Shown: piece by piece, positions 32,916 to 41,770 of the stretch
How the letters are laid out: every line of letters begins with the position of its first letter
How positions within the stretch are numbered: position 1 is the first letter of the stretch
Origin: Calditrichota bacterium
Lineage (GTDB): Bacteria; Zhuqueibacterota; Zhuqueibacteria; Thermofontimicrobiales; Thermofontimicrobiaceae
DNA length: 45,196 nt
Assembly: GCA_013152715.1 (NCBI GenBank)
Contig: JAADFU010000181.1
Location: 1-45,196, forward strand
Direction of reading: 5' to 3'
The notes under the pieces: generated by a model
Seen by the model: only the letters and a program-made list of their open reading frames with translations
The model's database searches: none
What the model was told of the DNA's origin: nothing
Position numbers and translations under genes: made by a program

Positions 32916-35612
32916 TTACTTTTTCGGCTCAGCGGGTTGTAATAGCGCTGTGTCGGGCAATGATTTTCTCAATTGTGTCTCAAGTTGACTTTTAAAGGCA
33001 AGTGCATTTTGATCTTTGGGATGAGTCGACATCCATCCATTTATCAGATCCAATCCTTTCTGATAGTCCTTCTTCTGCAAGTATAAATTAGCCAGCCAGT
33101 ACACGCCATTGGCGTAGCCGGGGTTTTCATCGTGAATCTGTTTGATGTATTGCAGGGCCTTTTGTTTGTCATCGCGATAGTAGTAGTATGCATATTGCAA
33201 TTTCGCGTCTAATTTTACGTTGTCCCGTTCCATGATGTGCCGGAAAAGTTTTTCCGCTTTGTCCGGAGCGTTGGCGTCCCGATAGAGCAGAGCAAATTGA
33301 AACTCCAATTCATGGCGCATGGGGATCACTGTGTCCGGCATGACAGAGAATAGATTGTCCATAACTTCTATCAAATTGTCATACATTTTTTCTTTGAAAT
33401 AATAACGGCAGAGGTGATAGTAAGCGCCGTGATAATTACGCAGCAGACCCTTGATGTTTTCATTGAAATAGACTTTGGGATTATTCAGGTTGCGATAGCG
33501 AAATTTATTCAGCAAATTATTTTTCAAATGCATCGGAGAGAGCGTTTGACCTTTGTAGGTCAGTAATTTGTACACCAAGCCGTCCATGCGCAAATATTTG
33601 GTCAGATTAATGAGATTTTCCTGCGACACCGTCAGCGCAAAGTAAATCGGTTTGGTGAAACGATTTGCCTGAATGATGTTTAAAATCATGAGATCTTGAA
33701 CGCGAATTCCCTTACCGTAAAGTGTTGGTTTGAGCTCGAATACGATCTCCGGATTTTTGATCGTGTCTGCCACCAATCTCTTTTGCTCTGTCAAATCCTG
33801 CAGGTCTTTGGTGTAAGCCTCGCGCGGAATCTCGATACGAACGATTTTTGGTTTTTCCCAGAGCATGGGTTGCAAACTTTCAATACGCGTATCCGAAAGG
33901 GAAATAGGAACTTTTGGCTCCTGGTCGCGCAATTGTTTGATGTACCAGGGCGTATTCAACAAACTCAAATTAACGATACGGATGTCGGTGCGAATTCCCT
34001 CCACGTATTGCAAAAACCAGAGCGGAAAAGTATCGTTGTCGCCATTGGTGAACAGAATCGCATTAGGCTCGCAGCTCTGCAAAATATTGTAGGAATAATC
34101 GTAAGCAACGTAATTTCCGGTGCGATCGTGAGAATGATAGTTGAAAGCCAGCAAACGAACCGGGGATGCTAACAGCAAGATAAACAAGGCGGCAAAACCG
34201 CCGACGAGTTGAGTTTTTAAGCTGCGCTTGCTCATCGCTTCCTTTATCGAGTCCAAAATAGCCGCGGCGCCGATTCCGATCCAGAAAGCGAACGCCATAA
34301 ACGAGCCGGTGTAAACATAGTCCCGCTCGCGAGGCTGTGGATTTTCCTGATTGAGATAAATGACGATTGCCAGCCCGGTCATGATGAATAAAGTCAGCAC
34401 AACTGAGGCGTTTTTCCAGTCTCTCCGAAAATGGTGCACCATGCCAATTAAACCAATGAGAAACGGAATCATAAATAGGCCGTGCAAACTAAAATTTTCC
34501 ACAATTCTGCCGTCGTCGTCTAAAGTAGTTCCTTTCCCGATATACTGCCAGCCAAAATAGCGCAAGTACATTTTTTTTATTTGATATTCCCACAGCGAAG
34601 CTCGGCGTTCGACGATGCTCCAATCACCGTATTGCTCACGATTGAGGTATTTGACCATATTTTCCATATTCTCGGGATCGTTTTCATCCAATTTAGGATT
34701 TAAGTTGGAGCGAATGTAGATACTGGCGTACGTGGAAGCTCCCATGACGATTAAAAGGAGAGAAGTGAGCGCCAAGAACAGAAATCGTCGTTTGTGATCC
34801 ATCGCTTTTTTAATGCCGTAAAGAACGAGAATAAACACGATAATGAAAAATATCGCTGAAAATGAAGGCCCGGCGTTTGTGTTTAAAAATAGAATTAAGT
34901 CGGGTAATTTTTTAACAATTCCCGGGTAGATGACAAAAAATATCAGCCCGGCAACAGCCATGAAGGACAGAAAAGTCCCCATTTCCGGCTTCTTGTATTT
35001 GCGAAAATATGCCAAAAGAAAAATTGCCGGCAAGGCTAATATACTCAGCAGATGGATGCCAATGACAACTCCCACCAGATAGGCGATGAGCAAAATGTAT
35101 TTGTCGCTCGTGGAAGAATCCGCTTTTTCGTACCAGAGCAAAATGAGCCAGATGATGAAGGCAGTAAAAAACATACTGATGGCATAAACTTCGGCTTCTT
35201 CGGCGTTGAACCAAAAACTTTCGGTGTAGGCAAAAGTCAGTGCGCCAACAAGTCCGCCGCCATAGGTAACCAGACGATCAAAATGATCTTTGATGGCACC
35301 GCGGTACATAATAATGAGTCGGACGATGATCAAGTAAGTGAACATGACGGTGAGGCCGCTCGTGAGCGAAGAAATCGTATTGATGCGCAGCGCGATATCT
35401 TTGGCAAAAGGAATCATGCTGAAAATGTGCGCTACGAGCAAATAAAACGGCGCCCCCGGCGGATGGGGAACGCCCATAATGTGCGCCGTGGTGATAAATT
35501 CTCCGCAGTCCCAGAAAGAAACTGTCGGCGCGATGGTGCGCAGGTAAACAATTGTCGAAGCAAGAAAAACAAAAATAGCTAAAATTCGATTAATCAGCTT
35601 ATCGTTTTGCAT
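32916..35612 (-). CDS. DUF2723 multi-span membrane protein with C-terminal TPR
   Basis: 898 residues. N-terminal DUF2723 region: an initial helix, then TVSFWDCGEFITTAHIMGVPHPPGAP with the conserved Asp-Cys-Gly-Glu near 35-38, about ten to twelve helices to residue 490, then a periplasmic domain and TPR-like helices near 740-880. The family is related to PMT/GT-C glycosyltransferases, which take sugar from a lipid carrier. Whether it glycosylates proteins or lipids is not known. GGAGGGAG precedes the ATG and only one base separates it from the GT4 gene. Confidence 0.92.
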   Translation of the reverse strand: MQNDKLINRILAIFVFLASTIVYLRTIAPTVSFWDCGEFITTAHIMGVPHPPGAPFYLLVAHIFSMIPFAKDIALRINTISSLTSGLTVMFTYLIIVRLIIMYRGAIKDHFDRLVTYGGGLVGALTFAYTESFWFNAEEAEVYAISMFFTAFIIWLILLWYEKADSSTSDKYILLIAYLVGVVIGIHLLSILALPAIFLLAYFRKYKKPEMGTFLSFMAVAGLIFFVIYPGIVKKLPDLILFLNTNAGPSFSAIFFIIVFILVLYGIKKAMDHKRRFLFLALTSLLLIVMGASTYASIYIRSNLNPKLDENDPENMENMVKYLNREQYGDWSIVERRASLWEYQIKKMYLRYFGWQYIGKGTTLDDDGRIVENFSLHGLFMIPFLIGLIGMVHHFRRDWKNASVVLTLFIMTGLAIVIYLNQENPQPRERDYVYTGSFMAFAFWIGIGAAAILDSIKEAMSKRSLKTQLVGGFAALFILLLASPVRLLAFNYHSHDRTGNYVAYDYSYNILQSCEPNAILFTNGDNDTFPLWFLQYVEGIRTDIRIVNLSLLNTPWYIKQLRDQEPKVPISLSDTRIESLQPMLWEKPKIVRIEIPREAYTKDLQDLTEQKRLVADTIKNPEIVFELKPTLYGKGIRVQDLMILNIIQANRFTKPIYFALTVSQENLINLTKYLRMDGLVYKLLTYKGQTLSPMHLKNNLLNKFRYRNLNNPKVYFNENIKGLLRNYHGAYYHLCRYYFKEKMYDNLIEVMDNLFSVMPDTVIPMRHELEFQFALLYRDANAPDKAEKLFRHIMERDNVKLDAKLQYAYYYYRDDKQKALQYIKQIHDENPGYANGVYWLANLYLQKKDYQKGLDLINGWMSTHPKDQNALAFKSQLETQLRKSLPDTALLQPAEPKK

Positions 35613-35613
35613 G

Positions 35614-36732
35614 TTACTCCCTCCGAGTAATGACTTTTTCCATGAGTCGAATCATGGTTTGGGCTGAGTTTTCCCAATTAAACTTTTGCGCCCATTCGAT
35701 GCAATGCGGCACAAAATATTGGCGCAATTTTTCATCTTGAATAAGTTGAATTATTATCTGTGCTAATTTTTTGTAGTCTCCGTAAGGATAAAGAAAACCT
35801 GTTTTGCCGTCCACAACGGAATCTCTGAGTCCCGGCGAATCCGCGGCGATAACCGGCACGCCGCACGAATTCGCTTCAATTACTGTCAGTCCCCAGCCTT
35901 CTTTGGGCGAGGGATTGACCATGAACCACATCTGATTGAGATAGTCGATTTTTTTCTGATGATGCGTGCTGCCTGTAAAAATCACCCCATCCTGCAAATT
36001 AAGTCGAGCAACTAATTTTTTGATTTCCGCCAGGTAATCTCCGTCGCCCACAAGCAGCAATTTTGCCTCGGGAATTGTCTTGATGACTAATTGAAACGCG
36101 CGAATCAGATGGTGTACGCTTTTGTATTTTTTCACCCGACCAAGATAGCCGATGAGCGGCGTTGGTGATTTTGTCCCCGCGTCAAATTGATAGGCCGCAG
36201 CGTCAACGGCGTTTTGAACGAGCGAAATATTTTCCTTTTGCAAACCTTTTTCAATCAGCTCATTTTTTGTGCTATCGGATACTACTGCCATTGGTGTGCG
36301 GCGATAAATCCACGGGATTAATTTTTCCGAAAGCATGACGTAAAGCGCCACCGGCAGCGGAGCCTCAAGAAAAATGCTTTTGCCGAACAAATGGTGAATG
36401 ATGCCGATGATCGGTTCTTTGACAAAGAGCGGTGTGTAAAACGGAATTTTGTTGATGTCGTCAATGACAACGTCGAATTTTTCCTGACGGGATAATTGCC
36501 GGTAAAGTTTCGCCACGTGAAAATTGAACAAATTTCGATGACCGTACCGAATGATGCGAATTCCATCGACAATTTCTTCATTTGGCAATTGCGGGTGTCG
36601 GCAGCTCACCAGCGTGATGCGATGTCCTTTTGCTGCGATTCGTTTAAAAATTTCATGTAAATGAACTTCAGCGCCGCCGCCCAATGGATTTCGAATATCC
36701 TGCCAGTTGAAAATTAATATGTTATATGCCAT
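35614..36732 (-). CDS. Glycosyltransferase family 4
   Basis: 372 residues from ATG 36732; the frame extends to a TTG at 36777 but that part overlaps the methyltransferase and is not needed. GT-B layout: donor-side start NWQDIRNPLGGGAEVHLHE, then IGYLGRVKKYKSVHHLIRAF, and the catalytic EGWGLTVIEANSCGVPVIAADSPG with the E-x7-E motif near 275. It probably uses a nucleotide sugar on the cytoplasmic face. Four bases separate it from the methyltransferase stop, so it is in the same operon. Confidence 0.93.
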   Translation of the reverse strand: MAYNILIFNWQDIRNPLGGGAEVHLHEIFKRIAAKGHRITLVSCRHPQLPNEEIVDGIRIIRYGHRNLFNFHVAKLYRQLSRQEKFDVVIDDINKIPFYTPLFVKEPIIGIIHHLFGKSIFLEAPLPVALYVMLSEKLIPWIYRRTPMAVVSDSTKNELIEKGLQKENISLVQNAVDAAAYQFDAGTKSPTPLIGYLGRVKKYKSVHHLIRAFQLVIKTIPEAKLLLVGDGDYLAEIKKLVARLNLQDGVIFTGSTHHQKKIDYLNQMWFMVNPSPKEGWGLTVIEANSCGVPVIAADSPGLRDSVVDGKTGFLYPYGDYKKLAQIIIQLIQDEKLRQYFVPHCIEWAQKFNWENSAQTMIRLMEKVITRRE

Positions 36733-36736
36733 ATTT

Positions 36737-37519
36737 TTAAAATTTTTCTTTTTTCTCTCCGATAACTCCGATGTCAAGAAATGTGTAAAAAGCCCCTTTT
36801 TGCCCCGAGAAAAGTGAACGAAATTTATCCCTGATGCGGCGGAATGGCGAAAAACCGCGAGGATAGAGCGGGAGTTGAATCCCCACTTTTTTCAGAACTT
36901 CACGAAAAATGCGGTAGAACAAACTGGGACGCATCCAATTGCCATAGGAATGAATAGGCTCGAAGCCGCTTTTTTGCATCACTTGCTTCAACTCTCTGAC
37001 GGAAAATTCAGTCTCCCAGCCGGCGAACCATTTATTGAGAAAAATCAAAATGTGCTTAATTACAGTGTAAAAATGATACCGCTGCGGCACGTCCACGAGC
37101 AACAAACCGCCTGGTTTCAAAATACGAAAATTTTCCTGCAGCAGAGGCCGTGGATCGCGGAAATGTTCCAGCAAACCCTGATGGAAAACAATGTCGAAAG
37201 AGTTGTCAGGAAAGGGCATCCGAAACGCATCGGCTTGAATGCCGTGCAGTTGCGCGGTTTCTTTTTTGTTCAACTGGCGAATGATTTCCAGCGATTGCGG
37301 GGCGTAATCCAGAACAAAAACCTGAGCTTTGTCCCGGTACAATTTCAAGCTGTCCCTACCGCTGCCAGCGCCCACTTCCAGGATTTTTTTATTTTCAAAC
37401 TTTGTGACTTTTTTCAAATTCTGATAAATTCGTTCGTCGTTGGAATAAACCTGATCGATGTCTTTGCGTTCCTGCCAGAACTTCTCCCAATGATCACGAG
37501 TTGATACTTTTGTCGCCAT
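36737..37519 (-). CDS. Class I SAM-dependent methyltransferase
   Basis: 260 residues. SAM motif I ILEVGAGSGRDSLKLY near 45, motif II VFVLDYAPQSL, post-motif FDIVFHQGLLEHFRDP and ILKPGGLLLVDVPQ, as in UbiE/COQ5-like Methyltransf_11 proteins. The C-terminal third is specific and contains no known domain. Being first in an operon with a GT4 and DUF2723 protein, it may methylate a sugar or lipid intermediate. That is inference from context. Confidence 0.92.
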   Translation of the reverse strand: MATKVSTRDHWEKFWQERKDIDQVYSNDERIYQNLKKVTKFENKKILEVGAGSGRDSLKLYRDKAQVFVLDYAPQSLEIIRQLNKKETAQLHGIQADAFRMPFPDNSFDIVFHQGLLEHFRDPRPLLQENFRILKPGGLLLVDVPQRYHFYTVIKHILIFLNKWFAGWETEFSVRELKQVMQKSGFEPIHSYGNWMRPSLFYRIFREVLKKVGIQLPLYPRGFSPFRRIRDKFRSLFSGQKGAFYTFLDIGVIGEKKEKF

Positions 37520-37770
37520 GGAGATGAGTGCTTCCGATTAAAAATTATTAATGCGAAAAAGTCAGCGATAAAAGCTGACCGGAATGGATTAGTTGAAAAA
37601 CAAAGCCTGCAAAGTTAATGAAAAAATTGTAATAAATCAAGTTAAAAATTTGCGCTGTGATAGTTCATGGAATGGTTTTTTGCTATGGAAATTTTCTTGA
37701 GTTGAATTAAATGATTGTTACCTTGAATCAGCGGAAAAGTTCCCATTCACAGACAGCGAGGCAGGAAGGA

Positions 37771-39885
37771 TCAGCCGATGCGCATCAGTGAAAGATTTTC
37801 TTTGAACTGTTGGTAAAAACTGATTTTTTTAACGGATTCCAGGAGAAAATTTAAGTCAGTTTCATTTTCCACGCACTCGAAGGCTATTTTGCGGGCGTCT
37901 TGCAAAAGCTGTCCGTCTTTCAAAGGATTGGCAATTTTGAAGTCCGGTAATCCGTGCTGGCGCGTGCCCAAAAACTCTCCGGGACCGCGAAGCTGCAAAT
38001 CGACTTCGGCGATTTTGAAACCGTCAGTTGTGGAAGCCATTGTTCTCAGCCGGGTGAGCGCTTCTTCCGTCAGCGGTTTTTTGGCAATAAGAATGCAGTA
38101 CGATTGTTTGCCACCGCGCCCTACACGACCGCGTAACTGATGCAATTGTGTAAGTCCGAAGCGTTCCGCATTCTCGATGACCATGATTGTCGCATTAGGC
38201 ACGTCAACGCCGACTTCGATAACTGTTGTGGAAACAAGAACTTGAATGTCGCCATTTTTAAAAGACGCCATGACCGATTCTTTTTCTTCGTTTTTCATTC
38301 TGCCGTGTAGTAGCGCCATGGTGTTGTCTTTGAAAATTGACGCCTGCAAAACTTCGTAGCTTTCAGACGCGGCTTTCAAATCTAATTTTTCAGATTCTTC
38401 CACCAGCGGAAAAACGATGTACGCCTGGGCGCCAGCGTCGATGTGCGATTTCACAAATTTGTAAATTTCTTTTCTCTTGTCGGAATAGCGCCAGGAAGTG
38501 ATGATCGGTTTTCTTCCTTCGGGAAGTTCGTCAATGACGGAGATGTCCAAGTCGCCGTACAGAGTCAAAGAAAGCGTCCGCGGAATCGGCGTGGCAGTCA
38601 TCACCAGCACATCGGGATTGGCGCCTTTTTGCGTCAATTCCGCGCGCTGAGTAACGCCGAAACGATGCTGCTCGTCGATGACAATCAAGCCCAATTTTGC
38701 AAATTTAACGTGCTCTTGAATCAAGGCGTGCGTTCCAATGGCGATGTGGCATTTCCCTGACGCGACATTTTTAAGAATTTCCTCGCGTTCCGCTGTTTTT
38801 TGCGCTCCGACCAGCAGCTCAATGTGAATGTCCAATTCTGCCAGCCATTTTTTGAAAGTCAAAAAGTGCTGCTCCGCCAAAATTTCCGTCGGTGCCATCA
38901 ATGCTGCCTGATAGCCGTTTTCCACTGCCAGCAGCATGGCAATGAGCGCGATAATGGTTTTTCCTGAACCCACGTCTCCCTGAATGAGCCGGTACATGGG
39001 ATGCGGTTTTTTCATGTCAGACCAGATTTCCTGCAACACTTTCCTTTGCGCCGGCGTTAATTTGAAAGGCAGCTTTTCCGCTAACTGGTGAACACGATCA
39101 CCGATGTCAGGGAAGGCGATTCCTTTTTCCTGCTCAATCACTTTCTTTTTACGATATGCCAGCAGAAATTCCAGCAGAAAAAATTCCTCAAACTTGAGCC
39201 GACGCCGCGCTTCTTTCAACAGAAATAAGCTTCCGGGAAAATGGACATTTTTCAACGCCTCTTGCAGAGGAAGCAATTTCAATTGTGAAAAAATATGCTG
39301 CGGCAGGGTTTCTTCGATGCGGGAAATGTAATTTTTCACCAGATAATTCAAAACTCGCCGAAAGCCGCGACTGTCCAATCCGACGCGGGAGAGAGCTTCC
39401 GATGAAGAATAAATGGGAATGATTTGTCCTGTGTTGTAAAAATTCGCCATGTTGACTTCTTCATCGTCAGAGAGAATGTCAAATTCAGGGTGCACCATTT
39501 GAAGACCGCCGAAATAGCCGACTTTGCCGCTGACGGCGATCAATTGCCCGGGCTTAAATTTTTTTTCCCAGTAAGGAATTTGATTGAACCAGACGCAGTT
39601 CAGACGACCTGTGTTATCGGAGAGCATGAGTACGAAACGCGCTTTTCTGCCACGCTGAATGCCGCAGGCCTGCACCGTGCCCACAACGGTCACCAATTCG
39701 TTGATTTTTAGGTTGCGAATCGCCGTAATGTTGCTGCGGTCGAGATAGCGGCGAGGATAATATTGCAGCAAGTCGCGCACTGTAAAAATTTCGGCGTTGT
39801 TCAACGCTTGCGCCCGTTTTTCGCCGATTCCTTTCACAAATTGAACGGAAATGTCGAGAAAGTTGTTTTGCTCTTGATTTGGCAT
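37771..39885 (-). CDS. recG: ATP-dependent DNA helicase RecG
   Basis: 704 residues, somewhat above the usual 690. N-terminal OB wedge domain (about 60-150, DRSNITAIRNLKINELVTVVG), Walker A RLIQGDVGSGKT, motif II DEQHRFGVTQR, motif III MTATPIPRTL, motif VI with QLRGRVGRGGKQSY, and the C-terminal TRG region with LRGPGEFLGTRQHGLPDFK. It remodels stalled replication forks and branch-migrates Holliday junctions. The start at ATG 39885 has no strong ribosome site. No partner gene is adjacent. Confidence 0.96.
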   Translation of the reverse strand: MPNQEQNNFLDISVQFVKGIGEKRAQALNNAEIFTVRDLLQYYPRRYLDRSNITAIRNLKINELVTVVGTVQACGIQRGRKARFVLMLSDNTGRLNCVWFNQIPYWEKKFKPGQLIAVSGKVGYFGGLQMVHPEFDILSDDEEVNMANFYNTGQIIPIYSSSEALSRVGLDSRGFRRVLNYLVKNYISRIEETLPQHIFSQLKLLPLQEALKNVHFPGSLFLLKEARRRLKFEEFFLLEFLLAYRKKKVIEQEKGIAFPDIGDRVHQLAEKLPFKLTPAQRKVLQEIWSDMKKPHPMYRLIQGDVGSGKTIIALIAMLLAVENGYQAALMAPTEILAEQHFLTFKKWLAELDIHIELLVGAQKTAEREEILKNVASGKCHIAIGTHALIQEHVKFAKLGLIVIDEQHRFGVTQRAELTQKGANPDVLVMTATPIPRTLSLTLYGDLDISVIDELPEGRKPIITSWRYSDKRKEIYKFVKSHIDAGAQAYIVFPLVEESEKLDLKAASESYEVLQASIFKDNTMALLHGRMKNEEKESVMASFKNGDIQVLVSTTVIEVGVDVPNATIMVIENAERFGLTQLHQLRGRVGRGGKQSYCILIAKKPLTEEALTRLRTMASTTDGFKIAEVDLQLRGPGEFLGTRQHGLPDFKIANPLKDGQLLQDARKIAFECVENETDLNFLLESVKKISFYQQFKENLSLMRIG

Positions 39886-40339
39886 TGCTATTTTGGTTTA
39901 TTTATAAAGATCAGTTTCTACATTTTATAATTGGCAAAAAACAGGTACCCGTCGGAAAAGAAATCTGCTTTCCTAAACAAGTTTGCTTAACTTTTGCAAA
40001 ATATTGTTTCCTCAAAACAAAGAAGTACAAAAGATTAGCCCCAGAAGGTTCTTATATCCCTTGATGAAAATATCTTGTTGCATTTGCAGTATCTCTATGA
40101 ATGGCAAAATAATTTTTGGAACCATATAATTCAAGAAAGAAAATGACAACTGTACTGGAATTCCATTTTCAGGATCAATTATTTTGCCCTAAATTATTTT
40201 GCCGAAAAATAGAACCGGTTTTTATTTCAACTTGATCTGAAGTTTTCTGTATTTTTATGTTGTCGATTTTTTTGTTTTTGTTAGTACTCGTCCGACTTCT
40301 GGCGGATAATAGTTAATTTAAAAAAGTTTGGTTAGTTTA
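39886..40339. other. Gene-free region between recG and the DUF4139 gene, with repeats
   Basis: About 450 bp. The longest frame (39879-40064 plus) is not protein-like. A 12-bp word GGCAAAATAATT at 40103-40114 is present inverted at 40177-40188 and again at 40192-40203. Nothing else is supported. The recG promoter must lie near the left end; TATAAA words occur on the minus strand but no clean -35 is seen. Confidence 0.45.
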
Positions 40340-41707
40340 TTACCATGACAATTTCACCGTATATGTCAAAACTGCTTCCGAGTCGCGCATAACCGGCACG
40401 GAAAATTGCACCTTGTCCGCACTCAACTTTTTGTAACGGTGAGTGGAGTTTTTAATTTTCCAGAAATTATAAAATCGTTCAACCACTTGTACTTCCACGT
40501 TGTCATTTTCTTTGTGATTGCGAATTTTCACTTCCCAGGTTTCCTCACGGGAGCGCTTGCCGGTAGATTTTTTGTTCATCATTGTGCGCTCGACTTTGAT
40601 GTCAAAGGCATTGCCGATATAAAGTTTGACTTCTTCATCTTTGGGCGTGTGCTCAATTCTATCTTCGCCGATCAATTCCAGAGACTGGTCCTTCGGGTCT
40701 TCTTTGTAAACACGAACTTTCCCTGCCGGCAGCGGCATACCCATTCCTGCCGCTTTCTCGTTTTTGAAAGTCAAATTGACGTGAACATCTTTCGTGGAAA
40801 CTTTCGCTTCGAAAATGTAAATTTTCTTGCATCTCGTTTCCACGGTAGGGAAAAGGGTGATTTGTTTAATCTGATTGTTTTTCAGGGTGGACGGTTGATC
40901 GAGCGTGTAAAGATGATATTCGAAGAAACTTTTTTCCTCGAATTTCGGCGCGGCCATGGGCATAGCTTTTTCAACATAATCCATTGTTTGACGATAGCGT
41001 CTTTCCGGTTCCGCGCGGTGAATTTCGCCAGCCATGAGTTTAATTTTTGCGTCAGGGAAAGTCGCGCCACTGTGGTTGTTAATGGAAACCCAGGCATTGA
41101 GTTCCAGATTCTGATCGTTATTTTTTGCCACGGCAATATATTCAGCGTGCCATTCCATGCCTTTGGTCAAATAACTGACTTCGGTCTCATGCGCTCCGGC
41201 TTGCTGACAAATTATCTGCCACAGCAAAGTAGGCTTTGTCAACAATCCTTCCGGCAACTCAGGGAAATCAATGGTTACTACGTTTGAGCGGTTCACCATT
41301 TTTATCGCGCCGCCCGGCTTTTGCAAAATCAAATAATTCCCTTGGTAGCTTAGCAGTGATCCGGCGAAAAGACTGTCCTGTTTCGTGCGCACGCGAATGT
41401 TTTCATCGATGTATTTTGATAAAATTTTATCCGAGGAAACGAGGTCAAAATCATAATTTTGTTCAGCAATGACAACCTTGTCCGGCGCAGTTAATGACTT
41501 GAAATGCACGCTGGTGGGATCGATTTGTGCGGCGACGTCCTGGTATTTGAGCTCAAATTTCCCTTTTTGGAATCGCATCATCCTCACGTCTTTCACGACT
41601 GCGAGATTATCATTGTAAACTGTAACGCTTACCTTGCGACCATCATCGGCAAAGACAGAAGACAACGAAAAGATCAATGTCAGCAGTAGAAAGGCTAACT
41701 TTTTCAT
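40340..41707 (-). CDS. DUF4139 domain secreted protein
   Basis: 455 residues. Signal peptide MKKLAFLLLTLIFSLSSVFA is cleaved before DDGRK. An N-terminal part with VTVYNDNLAVVKDVRMM is followed by a DUF4139 region with VSYLTKGMEWHAEYIAV and ELNAWVSINNHSGATFPDAKIKLMAGEIH, then C-terminal beta-rich blocks ending VLTYTVKLSW. The family is widespread in bacteria and fungi; function unknown. It lies 63 bp downstream of valS on the same strand, but a terminator separates them. Confidence 0.9.
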   Translation of the reverse strand: MKKLAFLLLTLIFSLSSVFADDGRKVSVTVYNDNLAVVKDVRMMRFQKGKFELKYQDVAAQIDPTSVHFKSLTAPDKVVIAEQNYDFDLVSSDKILSKYIDENIRVRTKQDSLFAGSLLSYQGNYLILQKPGGAIKMVNRSNVVTIDFPELPEGLLTKPTLLWQIICQQAGAHETEVSYLTKGMEWHAEYIAVAKNNDQNLELNAWVSINNHSGATFPDAKIKLMAGEIHRAEPERRYRQTMDYVEKAMPMAAPKFEEKSFFEYHLYTLDQPSTLKNNQIKQITLFPTVETRCKKIYIFEAKVSTKDVHVNLTFKNEKAAGMGMPLPAGKVRVYKEDPKDQSLELIGEDRIEHTPKDEEVKLYIGNAFDIKVERTMMNKKSTGKRSREETWEVKIRNHKENDNVEVQVVERFYNFWKIKNSTHRYKKLSADKVQFSVPVMRDSEAVLTYTVKLSW

Positions 41708-41729
41708 GGCAAGCCCCTTTTTATTTTGT

Positions 41730-41763
41730 TAGAAAAAAAGAATCCCTGCCGCAAAGCAGGGAA
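41730..41763 (-). terminator. Rho-independent terminator of valS
   Basis: On the minus strand TCCCTGC-TTTGCG-GCAGGGA forms a 7-bp stem followed by TTCTTTTTTT, about eight bases after the valS stop. It separates valS from the DUF4139 gene. Confidence 0.88.
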
Positions 41764-41770
41764 ACGTTAT

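Noticed and set aside
39879-40064. Plus-strand frame starting inside the recG start region
   Set aside because: 61 codons with no ribosome site and no family resemblance; it overlaps recG on the opposite strand.
40406-41287. 293-codon plus-strand frame opposite the DUF4139 gene
   Set aside because: It is an antisense shadow of a well-supported secreted protein and has Phe/His-rich composition typical of such frames.
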